From: Thioclava sediminum
Lineage (GTDB): Bacteria; Pseudomonadota; Alphaproteobacteria; Rhodobacterales; Rhodobacteraceae
DNA: 64,000 nucleotides
NCBI RefSeq assembly: GCF_002020355.1
Contig: NZ_MPZV01000001.1
Location: 372,001-436,000 of the forward strand
Direction: 5' to 3'
In this document: piece by piece, positions 44,149 through 53,131 of the stretch
Numbering within the stretch: position 1 is the first letter of the stretch
How the letters are laid out: each line of letters starts with the position of its first letter
The notes under the pieces: model-generated
The model's input: the letters and a program-made list of their open reading frames with translations, nothing else
The model's database searches: none
Told to the model about the DNA's origin: nothing
Position numbers and translations under genes: made by a program

Positions 44149-44832
44149 TTACTTGCCCGTCTGGCGCAGCACCACGGCGACGGTCATCACGCAGAGCCAC
44201 AGATCATTCAGCAGCGACAGCCGCGCATAGTAGCGTTCGTCGAAACGCACGCGGTCCACGAAGGCGGTGGTCGAACGTCCGGCGACCTGCCACAGCCCGG
44301 TGATACCCGGGCGCATCTTGTAATAGGCCATGCCCATCGCGCCTTTGTAACTGGCTTCCTGATCGAGCATGAAGGGGCGCGGCCCCACGAGGCTCATCGT
44401 CCCGAACAGCACGTTGAAGAACTGCGGCAGCTCGTCGAGGCTGGTGCGTCGCAGGAAGCGGCCGATGCGGGTGATCCGCGGATCGTCGTCGAGCTTCTGG
44501 TTCACCGACCATTCCAGCGCGAGCGCGGGGTTTTCGTTGCACATACGCACAAGCTGCGCCTCGGCATCGACATGCATGGTGCGCAGCTTGTAGCAGCGGA
44601 AGCGCTTGCCGCCCTGCCCGACGCGGATCTGCGAATAGAAGGCGGGACCGCCATCGGCGCGCACCGCCAGAGCCAGAAGCGCGATCAGCGGCAGCAGAAC
44701 CGGAAGGATCGCGAGCACGGCGAGAATGTCGAACAGACGCTTGCCCATGCCCTCGTAGCGCAGAATGCGCGACCGCGCCTGGGTGGCATCCGTTACACTT
44801 GCAAGCTCGAAATTGGTCGAGAGATCCGACAT
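44149..44832 (-). CDS. Polyprenyl-phosphate sugar phosphotransferase (EPS initiation)
   Basis: A 227-residue bacterial sugar transferase. One N-terminal membrane helix (about 33-58, LFDILAVLAILPVLLPLIALL) leads to the catalytic domain with FRCYKLRTM, FLRRTSLDELPQFFNVL, MSLVGPRP and MRPGITGLWQV. It transfers a sugar-1-phosphate to undecaprenyl phosphate, the first step of the repeat unit. It is short (PglC/WcaJ-core length). The intergenic region upstream is AT-rich with a possible promoter. Confidence 0.92.
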   Translation of the reverse strand: MSDLSTNFELASVTDATQARSRILRYEGMGKRLFDILAVLAILPVLLPLIALLALAVRADGGPAFYSQIRVGQGGKRFRCYKLRTMHVDAEAQLVRMCNENPALALEWSVNQKLDDDPRITRIGRFLRRTSLDELPQFFNVLFGTMSLVGPRPFMLDQEASYKGAMGMAYYKMRPGITGLWQVAGRSTTAFVDRVRFDERYYARLSLLNDLWLCVMTVAVVLRQTGK

Positions 44833-44913
44833 TTTCGCCCCTATTACCCTACCTCAGAGTGCGAACCTTCGAGCCCGCTTTTCTTTAACCCGGTTTTCAT
44901 CTTTGATTCGTCC

Positions 44914-44982
44914 ATAATTGTGACGAAAGCCGACAATTGTTGCGGCTCGGGGCTATAAAGAGATCACGGAAAAAAATCACAA
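44914..44982 (-). promoter_or_regulatory. Candidate promoter and operator repeats of the sugar transferase gene
   Basis: On the minus strand TTGTGA (44977-44982) and TTATAG (44953-44958) are 18 bases apart. On the plus strand two related sites, ATAATTGTGACG (44914-44925) and ACAATTGTTGCG (44933-44944), repeat with a 19-base period just downstream of the predicted start point. A separate palindrome CTGCGGAAATCCGCAG lies at 45037-45052. The rest of 44833-45230 shows no gene. Confidence 0.35.
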
Positions 44983-45230
44983 GTCGTTGATCGCTGTTAT
45001 TTATCTTGTTGTTTTTTATGTCACATTTTTTCAGCACTGCGGAAATCCGCAGCCTCACGGCACTCGCGCATAAGGCGATTAGCGCCAAAACTTCCCTAAG
45101 GTCACTTTTGGTTAAAAGGTTATGAAACCGGACGCCCGCGCAGACCCGCCGACAGGGTGGATTTACCGGCCCCTCTTGATCCCACGGCACAACTGCCCAT
45201 ATCGGCTGGGAAGATGTTATGGAGATTAAC

Positions 45231-45545
45231 ATGACCCGAGACGATGCCCGCGCCCTCTATATCGAGCAGCGCGTCGCGAATGAGAAGAAGTCCGCCCTTC
45301 TGGGCTATGTGCTGTGGTTCATGCTGCCGATGCTTGGCGTGCACCGGATGTATATGGGTCGCGTCTTCTCCGGCGTGGTGATGCTGGCGCTGACCGGGAT
45401 CGGCACGCTTCTTTCGCCCATCCTGATCGGCTTCATTCCGCTTGGCCTCGCAGGCCTGTGGTGGCTGATCGACGCGCTTCTGATCCCCGGCATGGTCTCG
45501 CAGGATATGGCCGAGACGCGCTGGCGGCTGATGCAGGAAGCTTAA
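45231..45545 (+). CDS. TM2 domain-containing membrane protein
   Basis: A 104-residue protein with a TM2 domain: two transmembrane helices joined by LGVHRMYMGRVFSGVVM, where the G-x-H-R-x-Y-x-G pattern is the family hallmark. The second helix includes PLGLAGLWWLIDALLIPGMV. Function unknown. ATG 45231 has GGAG seven bases upstream. The stop codon shares the palindrome TTAA (45542-45545) with the stop of the convergent gene. Confidence 0.9.
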   Translation: MTRDDARALYIEQRVANEKKSALLGYVLWFMLPMLGVHRMYMGRVFSGVVMLALTGIGTLLSPILIGFIPLGLAGLWWLIDALLIPGMVSQDMAETRWRLMQEA

Positions 45546-46357
45546 TCCGCCTGCCGGATCGGGTGCTCGGCCAAGGCCTGCGCCTGATCCGGGCTCAGGC
45601 TTTCGGGCCGCACGACCTGCGTGTGGATCGAGAAGATCACGGCGTTCGTGCGCGGCAGCCGGAACAGGCACTGCCGCTCCACCCGTATATAAGGGGCGTC
45701 GGCGGGCGCGTGGGCGAATTCGTATTCCGAGCGCGGATCATGCAGATGCGCGGCAGAGCGCGAGGCAGTCCCGCGCATCAGCCCCCTGCCCTCACGCACG
45801 CCATCGAGCAAGCGCTGCACCCGTTTGCCGAGATCGTCGGTGTAGATCTCAATCGGTTCGTGAATGCGCATCATCGGGCGCATGAATTTCTCGCGCAGCG
45901 TCCAGCCCGAGGGAAAACACAGCACGCCACCGGTCAGCACATGCTCGGCATGGCCGAACGCGGCCTCATCAGCTTCCATCAGGCACAGATCGCATTGCAG
46001 CAGCCGCCCGAGCGTGGCCAGCGGGTCCGTGCGATCGAGCGCAACCACCGCCCCATCGGGTCGCGTGACCGTCTCCGCACTGCAGGCAAACCCCAGCGCC
46101 GGAAGCATCGGCAGCACCAGATCGTAGAGCTCTTCCGCCGCAGGTCGTCCGTGATCCGACAGGCCCAGCACCAGATCGCGCGCCTCCCCGATCAGCCGGT
46201 CGCGCAGGCCCATCTGGGCGGCGTAGGCATCATCGACCTCGAGCCAATCCTCATATGTCACCGGGATCACCCCCGGCAGCCGCCGCGTGCGCGGGTCGGC
46301 CCAGGGCGCGAAGCTCAGGCGGTTTTGCAGGATCGGTGTGGCGACAAGGTCTTTCAT
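45542..46357 (-). CDS. Heme-dependent oxidative N-demethylase-like protein (DUF3445)
   Basis: A 271-residue protein of the DUF3445/HODM family, whose characterised members are heme enzymes that demethylate small amines such as dimethylamine. Features include NRLSFAPWADPRTRRLPG near the N-terminus and FPSGWTLREKFMRPMMRIHEP, with a histidine suitable as heme ligand. The substrate here is unknown. No dimethylamine gene cluster is adjacent. Confidence 0.85.
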   Translation of the reverse strand: MKDLVATPILQNRLSFAPWADPRTRRLPGVIPVTYEDWLEVDDAYAAQMGLRDRLIGEARDLVLGLSDHGRPAAEELYDLVLPMLPALGFACSAETVTRPDGAVVALDRTDPLATLGRLLQCDLCLMEADEAAFGHAEHVLTGGVLCFPSGWTLREKFMRPMMRIHEPIEIYTDDLGKRVQRLLDGVREGRGLMRGTASRSAAHLHDPRSEYEFAHAPADAPYIRVERQCLFRLPRTNAVIFSIHTQVVRPESLSPDQAQALAEHPIRQAD

Positions 46358-46403
46358 ACCCGCAGATTGCCGCGCGCCCCCGCCCGCGGCAAGAGCGCCC
46401 GCG

Positions 46404-46820
46404 TCAGGGCTGCCCCGCGCTGCGCACATAGTCCGAGATCATCTCGTAATCCTTGCGCGGTCCCTGCACCCGCCAGATCGCCCGCCACTTCGGCCACGCG
46501 TCGAAGTCATAGCTCACCCGGTAATCGTCAGGATCGCACCAATGGCTCGCGGCCGGGCTCAGCGGATCGAAACTGTGAAAGGGCCGCCCATCCTCGAAGG
46601 CCACGGCGATCTGCCCGCCCTCGGCCCGCCAGAAATAGCTGCGCTCGGCATGAAAGCTCTGACCGCCCGGCATCACCAGCTCGCCACTCTCGCGATAATG
46701 CAGCCCGACCCCTTCGAGCGCGAAACAGGCGTGGCCTTCAAAACGGGCTTTATTGCCGTCGCTATGCAGGATTTGGCGCGTCAGCACCCAGTTCCCCTCG
46801 AAATCCGACAGCTGCGGCAT
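46404..46820 (-). CDS. DUF6314 family protein
   Basis: A 138-residue protein with a beta-rich pattern: FEGNWVLTRQI, RFEGHACFAL, YFWRAEGGQIAVAFEDGRPFH and WCDPDDYRVSYDF. It looks like a small lipocalin-like or calycin-fold protein of the DUF6314 family, function unknown. A GGGAGAGCC ribosome-binding site lies before ATG 46820. It is divergent from purB with about 70 bases between them and upstream of the DUF3445 gene in the same direction. Confidence 0.75.
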   Translation of the reverse strand: MPQLSDFEGNWVLTRQILHSDGNKARFEGHACFALEGVGLHYRESGELVMPGGQSFHAERSYFWRAEGGQIAVAFEDGRPFHSFDPLSPAASHWCDPDDYRVSYDFDAWPKWRAIWRVQGPRKDYEMISDYVRSAGQP

Positions 46821-46891
46821 TGGCTCTCCCTTGCCCCAAAGGCAGGTGCAGTCTAACAAGCGCGCAACCACACGCAATCAAGAGGCCGCCG

Positions 46892-48196
46892 ATGATCCCG
46901 CGTTATGCCCGCAAAGAGATGGTCGACATCTGGGAACCCGCCACCAAGTTCAAAATCTGGTACGAGATCGAGGCGCATGCCTGCGACGCTCAGGCCGAGC
47001 TGGGCGTGATCCCGAAAGAGAATGCCGAGGCCGTCTGGAAGGCCAAGGATGTCGAGTTCGACGTCGACCGCATCGACGAGATCGAAGCCGTCACCAAGCA
47101 TGACGTGATCGCCTTCCTGACCCATCTGGCCGAGCATGTTGGCTCGGAAGAGGCCCGTTTCGTCCATCAGGGCATGACCTCGTCGGATGTGCTCGACACC
47201 TGCCTCAACGTGCAGCTGGTGCGCGCCGCCGACATCCTGCTGGCCGATCTCGACAAGGTTCTGGCCGCGCTGAAGAAGCGCGCCTACGAGCATAAGGACA
47301 CGGTTCGCGTGGGCCGCTCGCACGGCATCCATGCCGAGCCGACCACGATGGGCCTGACCTTCGCGCGCTTCTACGCCGAGATGGACCGCAACAAGGCGCG
47401 CCTGCAGGCCGCCAAGGAAGAAGTCGCGACCGGCGCGATCTCGGGCGCTGTCGGCACCTTCGCCAATATCGACCCGCGCGTGGAAGAGCATGTCTGCAAG
47501 ATGCTCGGCCTCAAGCCGGAGCCGATCTCGACGCAGGTGATCCCGCGCGACCGCCATGCGATGTTCTTCGCCACGCTCGGCGTCATCGCCTCGTCGATTG
47601 AAAACGTCGCGATCGAGATCCGCCACATGCAGCGCACCGAAGTGCTCGAAGGTGCGGAATTCTTCTCGATGGGCCAGAAAGGCTCGTCGGCGATGCCGCA
47701 CAAGAAGAACCCCGTCCTGACCGAGAACCTCACCGGCCTTGCCCGCCTCGTGCGGATGACCGTGATCCCGGCGATGGAGAACGTGGCCCTCTGGCACGAG
47801 CGCGACATTTCGCACAGCTCGGTCGAGCGTGGCATCGGCCCCGACGCGACCGTGACGCTCGATTTCGCGCTGAACCGTCTGGCCGGCGTCGTCGACAAGA
47901 TGATCATCTACCCCGAGAACATGCTCGCGAATATGAACAAGTTCCCCGGTCTGGTGATGAGCCAGCGCGTTCTGCTGGCGCTGACGCAAGCCGGCGTGTC
48001 GCGCGAAGACGCCTATGCGATGGTGCAGCGCAACGCGCTCAAGGTCTGGGAAGACCGCGTCGATTTCCGCGAACAGCTGCTCGCCGACAAGGATGTCGTG
48101 GCCGCTCTTGGCGTCGACGGCATCAACGAAAAGTTCGACATGGGCTACCATACCAAGCATGTCGACACGATTTTCGCCCGCGTTTTCGGCGAATAA
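46892..48196 (+). CDS. purB: Adenylosuccinate lyase
   Basis: It releases fumarate in two purine steps: SAICAR to AICAR and adenylosuccinate to AMP. The 434-residue product has the signature GSSAMPHKKNP at the flexible catalytic loop, TSSDVLDTCLNVQL, and VGRSHGIHAEPTTMG with the catalytic histidine. ATG 46892 has AGAGGCCGCC upstream. It is not clustered with the purCSQ genes 30 kb away. A strong inverted repeat lies just downstream. Confidence 0.97.
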   Translation: MIPRYARKEMVDIWEPATKFKIWYEIEAHACDAQAELGVIPKENAEAVWKAKDVEFDVDRIDEIEAVTKHDVIAFLTHLAEHVGSEEARFVHQGMTSSDVLDTCLNVQLVRAADILLADLDKVLAALKKRAYEHKDTVRVGRSHGIHAEPTTMGLTFARFYAEMDRNKARLQAAKEEVATGAISGAVGTFANIDPRVEEHVCKMLGLKPEPISTQVIPRDRHAMFFATLGVIASSIENVAIEIRHMQRTEVLEGAEFFSMGQKGSSAMPHKKNPVLTENLTGLARLVRMTVIPAMENVALWHERDISHSSVERGIGPDATVTLDFALNRLAGVVDKMIIYPENMLANMNKFPGLVMSQRVLLALTQAGVSREDAYAMVQRNALKVWEDRVDFREQLLADKDVVAALGVDGINEKFDMGYHTKHVDTIFARVFGE

Positions 48197-48215
48197 TCGA
48201 GAAACAAGCCCGTTC

Positions 48216-48250
48216 CGCGCCGCCTATGTCAGCCGACTATAGGCGGCGCG
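48216..48250 (+). terminator. Strong hairpin after purB
   Basis: CGCGCCGCCTAT (48216-48227) and ATAGGCGGCGCG (48239-48250) are perfect 12-bp inverted copies with an 11-base loop. There is no T tract, so it is either a stabilising 3' structure or a non-canonical terminator. Confidence 0.45.
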
Positions 48251-48296
48251 TGCGATTCGGGCTTACCCTAGGGCATCTAGCAAAGGGAGATTGCAG

Positions 48297-48449
48297 ATGA
48301 CCCGAACCATCCTTGCAGCCGCCGTGCTGATCCTCGCCCCTCTGACCGCGTCGGCCGAGTGCTTTAGCGGCCACCAAGCTTCCATGTCCTGCCCGCAGGG
48401 CCAGGTCTGGGACAAGGACGCGAGTGCCTGCGTCCTGCAGTCCAGCTAA
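48297..48449 (+). CDS. Small secreted cysteine-containing protein (50 residues)
   Basis: Translation from ATG 48297 gives a 50-residue product: signal peptide MTRTILAAAVLILAPLTASA and a 30-residue mature part with three cysteines (ECFSG, MSCPQGQVWDKDASACV). The C-P-x-G-x-V-W-D pattern resembles short chitin-binding-like motifs. GGGAGATTGCAG precedes the start. Similar small proteins occur in related genomes as hypothetical proteins; function unknown. Confidence 0.7.
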   Translation: MTRTILAAAVLILAPLTASAECFSGHQASMSCPQGQVWDKDASACVLQSS

Positions 48450-48551
48450 CCGCTGAGACGGTAATCCCGTCTTAACGGCCTCCGTGCAAAGCTGACCGCG
48501 AAACCGCATTGGCCGCCCGCGCGGCCGATGCCCAGCGCGGAGGTTCTCGCG

Positions 48552-49622
48552 GTGAATGCGATCGCGCCCATGGCGCTCGGTCATATGGCCGGGTCCGACT
48601 CGGCTGGCGACAAATCCGCCCGGCCAAGGCCGCTTACGCGGCGCCAGAAAGCTGCGATCATCGTGCGGCTGCTCGCCTCCGAAGGGCTGAAATTGCCGCT
48701 GACGGAGCTGAGCGACGATCATCAGACCGAACTGACCGAGGCTGTGGCACAGCTGCGTCTGGTCGACCGCGCTACCATAGCTAGCGTGGTGGAAGAGTTC
48801 TGCGAAGAATTGGAAGCTGTCGGCATCGCTTTTCCCGGCGGGCTGGAAGGCGCGCTGTCGCTGCTCGACGGGCAGCTCTCGCCCTCGGCCTCGAACCGGT
48901 TGCGCAGGCTGGCCTCCGGCTCCTCGCGCGCCGATCCGTGGCAGCGGATCGCGGGCCTCACCGCCGAGGTGCTTCTGCCGGTGCTGGAAGGCGAAAGCGT
49001 CGAAGTGGGCGCGGTGATGCTGTCGAAGTTGTCGGTCGCGAAATCTGCCGAACTGCTTGGGCTGCTGCCGGGTGAGAAAGCGCGGCGGATTGCCTATGCG
49101 GTCTCGCTGACCGGGAATGTCGCGCCCGAAACCGTGCTGCGGATCGGTCAGGCACTCGCGGCGCAGCTGGATGCCGCCCCGCCCAAGGCCTTCGATTCAG
49201 GGCCGGTGGAACGGGTGGGCGCGATCCTGAACTACTCGGCTTCGGCCACGCGCGACGCGGTGCTCAAGGGGCTGGAGGAAGAGGACAAGACCTTCGCCGA
49301 CGAGGTGAAGAAGGCGATCTTCACCTTCGCCAATATCCCCGCCCGCATCGATACACGCGACATCCCGAAAGTGCTGCGCGTGGTCGATCAGACGCAACTG
49401 ACCGTCGCGCTTGCCGGGGCGACCGGCCCGTTGCAGCCCGCGGCGGAGTTCATTCTTGCCAACATGTCCCAGCGCATGGCGCAAAGCTTGCGCGACGAGA
49501 TGGCGAATCTGGGCAAGGTGAAAGAGAAAGACGCCGAAGAGGCGATGAGCGCGGTCGTCGCCGCAATCCGGGAGATGGAAGCCGCGGGAGAGATATTCCT
49601 CGTCGCGGAGGACGACGATTGA
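48552..49622 (+). CDS. fliG: Flagellar motor switch protein FliG-like
   Basis: A 356-residue protein whose C-terminal half matches FliG: KKAIFTFANIPARIDTRDIP, then KVLRVVDQTQLTVAL, and FILANMSQRMAQSLRDEMAN with the charged helix that meets the stator. The N-terminal half has KAAIIVRLLASEG like FliG domain N. It would form the C-ring rotor face and torque interface. GTG 48552 has GCGGAGG eight bases upstream; ATG 48528 is in frame without such a site. No other flagellar gene is nearby, which is unusual. Confidence 0.88.
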   Translation: MNAIAPMALGHMAGSDSAGDKSARPRPLTRRQKAAIIVRLLASEGLKLPLTELSDDHQTELTEAVAQLRLVDRATIASVVEEFCEELEAVGIAFPGGLEGALSLLDGQLSPSASNRLRRLASGSSRADPWQRIAGLTAEVLLPVLEGESVEVGAVMLSKLSVAKSAELLGLLPGEKARRIAYAVSLTGNVAPETVLRIGQALAAQLDAAPPKAFDSGPVERVGAILNYSASATRDAVLKGLEEEDKTFADEVKKAIFTFANIPARIDTRDIPKVLRVVDQTQLTVALAGATGPLQPAAEFILANMSQRMAQSLRDEMANLGKVKEKDAEEAMSAVVAAIREMEAAGEIFLVAEDDD

Positions 49623-49648
49623 GCGAAAGATTCTGTCGCCGCGCCCCG

Positions 49649-49672
49649 TTTGGCGCCACTCTTCGCGCCAAA
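49649..49672 (+). terminator. Hairpin after fliG
   Basis: TTTGGCGC (49649-49656) pairs with GCGCCAAA (49665-49672) across an eight-base loop, 27 bases after the stop. No T tract follows. Confidence 0.35.
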
Positions 49673-49691
49673 GCCGCACCCTGCCCCGCAA

Positions 49692-49724
49692 TGTTATCGC
49701 AAACACCGCGTGTTTACGCTAACA
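49692..49724. promoter_or_regulatory. Tandem LacI-type operators upstream of gap1
   Basis: TGTTATCGCAAACA (49692-49705) and TGTTTACGCTAACA (49711-49724) each fit the LacI-family palindrome with a central CG, and together form a larger near-palindrome. A related site precedes gap2. They resemble the operator of the central-carbon regulator CceR of Rhodobacter; this assignment is inference. Confidence 0.55.
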
Positions 49725-49800
49725 TACTGTTTCAAAACCTTTTCCCGAATTGCATGCAATGGTATCCAACGCCGAAATCACGCGCTTCGGAGAGATCATC

Positions 49801-50802
49801 ATGACCGTCACCATCGGGATCAACGGCTTCGGCCGCATCGGGCGCTGCACGCTCGCGCATATCGCGGAAGCCGCGCGCAATGACGTGCAGGTCGTCAAGA
49901 TCAACGCCACCGGCCCGATCGAGACCAACGCGCATCTTCTGAAATATGACTCCGTCCACGGCCGCTTCGGCGGGCAGGTGAAGGTTGCGGGCAATACGCT
50001 CGACCTCGGGCGCGGCCCGATCGACGTGATGTCGACCTACGACCCGGAAGAACTCGACTGGGACGGCGTCGATGTCGTTCTCGAATGCACCGGCAAGTTC
50101 AACGCCCGCGACAAGGCCGCCGTCCATCTGGGCCGCGGCGCGAAGCGGGTTCTGGTCTCCGCTCCCGCCACCGATGTCGACAAGACCGTGGTTTACGGCG
50201 TGAACCATCGCGAGCTGACGCCCGCGCATCACGTCGTCTCGAACGGGTCGTGCACCACGAACTGCCTCGCGCCGCTCGCCAAAGTGCTCAATGACACGAT
50301 CGGCATCGAATCGGGCGTGATGACGACGATCCATTCCTATACCGGCGATCAGCCCACGCTCGACCGTCGCCACAAGGATCTCTATCGCGCCCGCGCCGCC
50401 GCGATGGCGATGATCCCGACCTCCACCGGCGCCGCGAAAGCCCTGGGCGAGGTGCTGCCCGAGCTGCAAGGCCGCCTCGACGGCACCGCGCTGCGCGTCC
50501 CGACCCCCAATGTTTCCGCGGTCGATCTGACCTTCGAGGCGCGCAAGACCGTCACCCGCGACGAGGTGAACGAGATCGTCCGCGAGGCCGCCGCCGGCTA
50601 CATGGGCATGGTGCTGGGCTACGACCCCGAGCCGAAGGTCTCGATCGACTTCAACCACACGCAGCAATCCTCTATCTTCGCGCCGGACCAGACCAAGGTC
50701 GTGGGCAAGCTTGTCCGCGTTCTGGCCTGGTACGATAACGAATGGGGGTTCTCCTGCCGCATGGCCGATGTGGCCGGGGCGATGGGGCGACTCGTGCACT
50801 GA
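49801..50802 (+). CDS. Glyceraldehyde-3-phosphate dehydrogenase, GapB-like (Ala at coenzyme site)
   Basis: A 333-residue type I GAPDH. The catalytic cysteine is in SNGSCTTNCLAPL and the histidine in [10 protein letters not shown]. The adenosine-binding strand ends VVKINATG: Ala36 replaces the aspartate that binds the NAD ribose, as in NADP-using GapB of Bacillus subtilis. It may therefore work in the gluconeogenic or reductive direction with NADPH. A second GAPDH with Asp36 follows downstream. ATG 49801 has GGAG upstream. Two LacI-type operators precede it. Confidence 0.93.
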   Translation: MTVTIGINGFGRIGRCTLAHIAEAARNDVQVVKINATGPIETNAHLLKYDSVHGRFGGQVKVAGNTLDLGRGPIDVMSTYDPEELDWDGVDVVLECTGKFNARDKAAVHLGRGAKRVLVSAPATDVDKTVVYGVNHRELTPAHHVVSNGSCTTNCLAPLAKVLNDTIGIESGVMTTIHSYTGDQPTLDRRHKDLYRARAAAMAMIPTSTGAAKALGEVLPELQGRLDGTALRVPTPNVSAVDLTFEARKTVTRDEVNEIVREAAAGYMGMVLGYDPEPKVSIDFNHTQQSSIFAPDQTKVVGKLVRVLAWYDNEWGFSCRMADVAGAMGRLVH

Positions 50803-50833
50803 CGCGCCAAACAAGGGCGCGCGAAGGGGATAG

Positions 50834-50977
50834 ATGACCAATCGGATCGCGCTCTGGCTCGGGGGCCTCCTCATTTTGCTCATTTTGGCGGATGTGTTGG
50901 CCGATGACGGCCGCATCCTGCTGTTTCTGGCGAAAAAAACTGCCGATCTCGTTCAATATGTCGCTTTCTGGCGCTAG
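50834..50977 (+). CDS. Small membrane protein between the two gap genes (47 residues)
   Basis: Translation from ATG 50834 gives 47 residues: one transmembrane helix (IALWLGGLLILLILADVLA) and an amphipathic tail ending VQYVAFWR. A GAAGGGGAT ribosome-binding site precedes it by three to eight bases. It lies between the gap genes in the same direction. No family is recognised; coding is supported by the start site, hydrophobic pattern and absence of other use of this gap. Confidence 0.55.
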   Translation: MTNRIALWLGGLLILLILADVLADDGRILLFLAKKTADLVQYVAFWR

Positions 50978-51018
50978 CATCGGGCTGCACCCCGTTGACC
51001 TTTGGCGCTGAACGCGCT

Positions 51019-51032
51019 TGTTAGCGTTAACG
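51019..51032. promoter_or_regulatory. LacI-type operator upstream of gap2
   Basis: TGTTAGCGTTAACG fits the same palindrome as the tandem sites before gap1 at 12 to 13 of 14 positions and lies 53 bases before the gap2 start. Confidence 0.5.
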
Positions 51033-51084
51033 GAAGACCTGCCCGTGCAACTCCCTGCCGGGCAGCCAGCCAGAGGAGACGGAT

Positions 51085-52086
<1,002 letters not shown>

Positions 52087-52125
52087 GCGTGATCGGGGCA
52101 CCGCCCCACAGATTGCGAAAAAGCC

Positions 52126-52157
52126 AAAGGGGCGGTCCATCTTGGGCCGCCCTTTTT
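52126..52157 (+). terminator. Intrinsic terminator after gap2
   Basis: The stem AAAGGGGCGGTCC / GGGCCGCCCTTT with loop ATCTT has minor mismatch and is followed by TTTG. Confidence 0.8.
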
Positions 52158-52236
52158 GCGCTCGCCTCTCACACACGGCTCGCAGAGCATGCACGCACCC
52201 TCTCACGCGCGCCGCGAGCCTTGATGCATGGTGATA

Positions 52237-52260
52237 GAACCCTTTGAAATCCGGGACGTT
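52237..52260 (+). promoter_or_regulatory. Possible ECF-sigma (EcfG-like) promoter of yfdX
   Basis: GAAC (52237-52240) and CGTT (52257-52260) are 16 bases apart, close to the GGAAC-N16-CGTT pattern of alphaproteobacterial general-stress promoters, but with A instead of the first G. It lies 70 bases before the yfdX start. The rest of 52158-52330 shows no gene. Confidence 0.3.
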
Positions 52261-52330
52261 TCAGGGCCATGGAGCGCGCCGCCCGGCGCCTTCCGCCTTA
52301 GCTGAACCCCATCACGAAAGGGAATATCCC

Positions 52331-53131
52331 ATGGAACGCAGCAAGAAATTTCTCGCCCTCGCCCTCTCCTCCGCGCTGATCGCGGGCCCCGCGAGCTTCG
52401 AGATGGCCAATGCCGCCACCACGAGTTCCAACAGCAACTCAAGCGGCGCCGCGATGCAGAGCGCGCAGAGCCAAGGCAATGACGCGGTCTCGCAGACCAC
52501 GGCAAGTTCGACCGACAAGGACTTGCTGACTACGGTAAATGACGCCTACACGGCGATGCGCGAAGTGCGCGCGGCGCGTCTGGCGATCTTCGACGGCAAT
52601 ACCGACATGGCGACCAAGATGACCAAGGACGCCACTGCGAAAATGCAGTCCGCCGAGAAGGCCGAGAGCAAATGGGGCGTGCCCTCGAAAGCGGGCAAGA
52701 AAGGCGTGACCTACCTGCCCTTCGACAGCTCCATTGCGCTTGGCGAAAGCTTTACGGTGACGCCGGACAACCAGAAAGCGGTCGGCAAGGCCAATCAGCA
52801 GATGGCACAGGGCAACGCAAAAGCCGCAGCCAAGACGCTGAAGGACAACGATATCGACGTGTCGATCTCGGCGGCGATGGTGCCCGCGAAGGCGTCGCTC
52901 GCCCATCTGCAGGACGCGTCCAAGCTCATCAAGTCGGGCAATTACTACGAGGCGAACCTTGCGTTGAAAGGAGTCGAGGATTCGGTGGTGATCGACCAAT
53001 GGGGGCTCGACAACCTGCCGCAGCAGGCGGGCAACGCCACGAAATCCGCGGCAAATGCGAGCGGCAGCACTCAGATGCAGCAGAAATCGCAGCAGAGCGG
53101 CACGTCGGGCAACTCCGCCTCGAACGGCTGA
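52331..53131 (+). CDS. YfdX family periplasmic protein
   Basis: A 266-residue secreted protein. A signal peptide (FLALALSSALIAGPASFEMANA) is followed by a Ser/Asn/Gln-rich linker, the helical YfdX domain (about 60-235: TVNDAYTAMREVRAARLAIF, TYLPFDSSIALGESF, AKASLAHLQDASKLI) and a Gln/Ser/Asn-rich tail. YfdX proteins are stress-related periplasmic proteins, linked in enterobacteria to acid or antibiotic tolerance. GAAAGGG lies before ATG 52331. The TGATCA at the end gives stop codons to both this gene and coaD. Confidence 0.85.
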   Translation: MERSKKFLALALSSALIAGPASFEMANAATTSSNSNSSGAAMQSAQSQGNDAVSQTTASSTDKDLLTTVNDAYTAMREVRAARLAIFDGNTDMATKMTKDATAKMQSAEKAESKWGVPSKAGKKGVTYLPFDSSIALGESFTVTPDNQKAVGKANQQMAQGNAKAAAKTLKDNDIDVSISAAMVPAKASLAHLQDASKLIKSGNYYEANLALKGVEDSVVIDQWGLDNLPQQAGNATKSAANASGSTQMQQKSQQSGTSGNSASNG

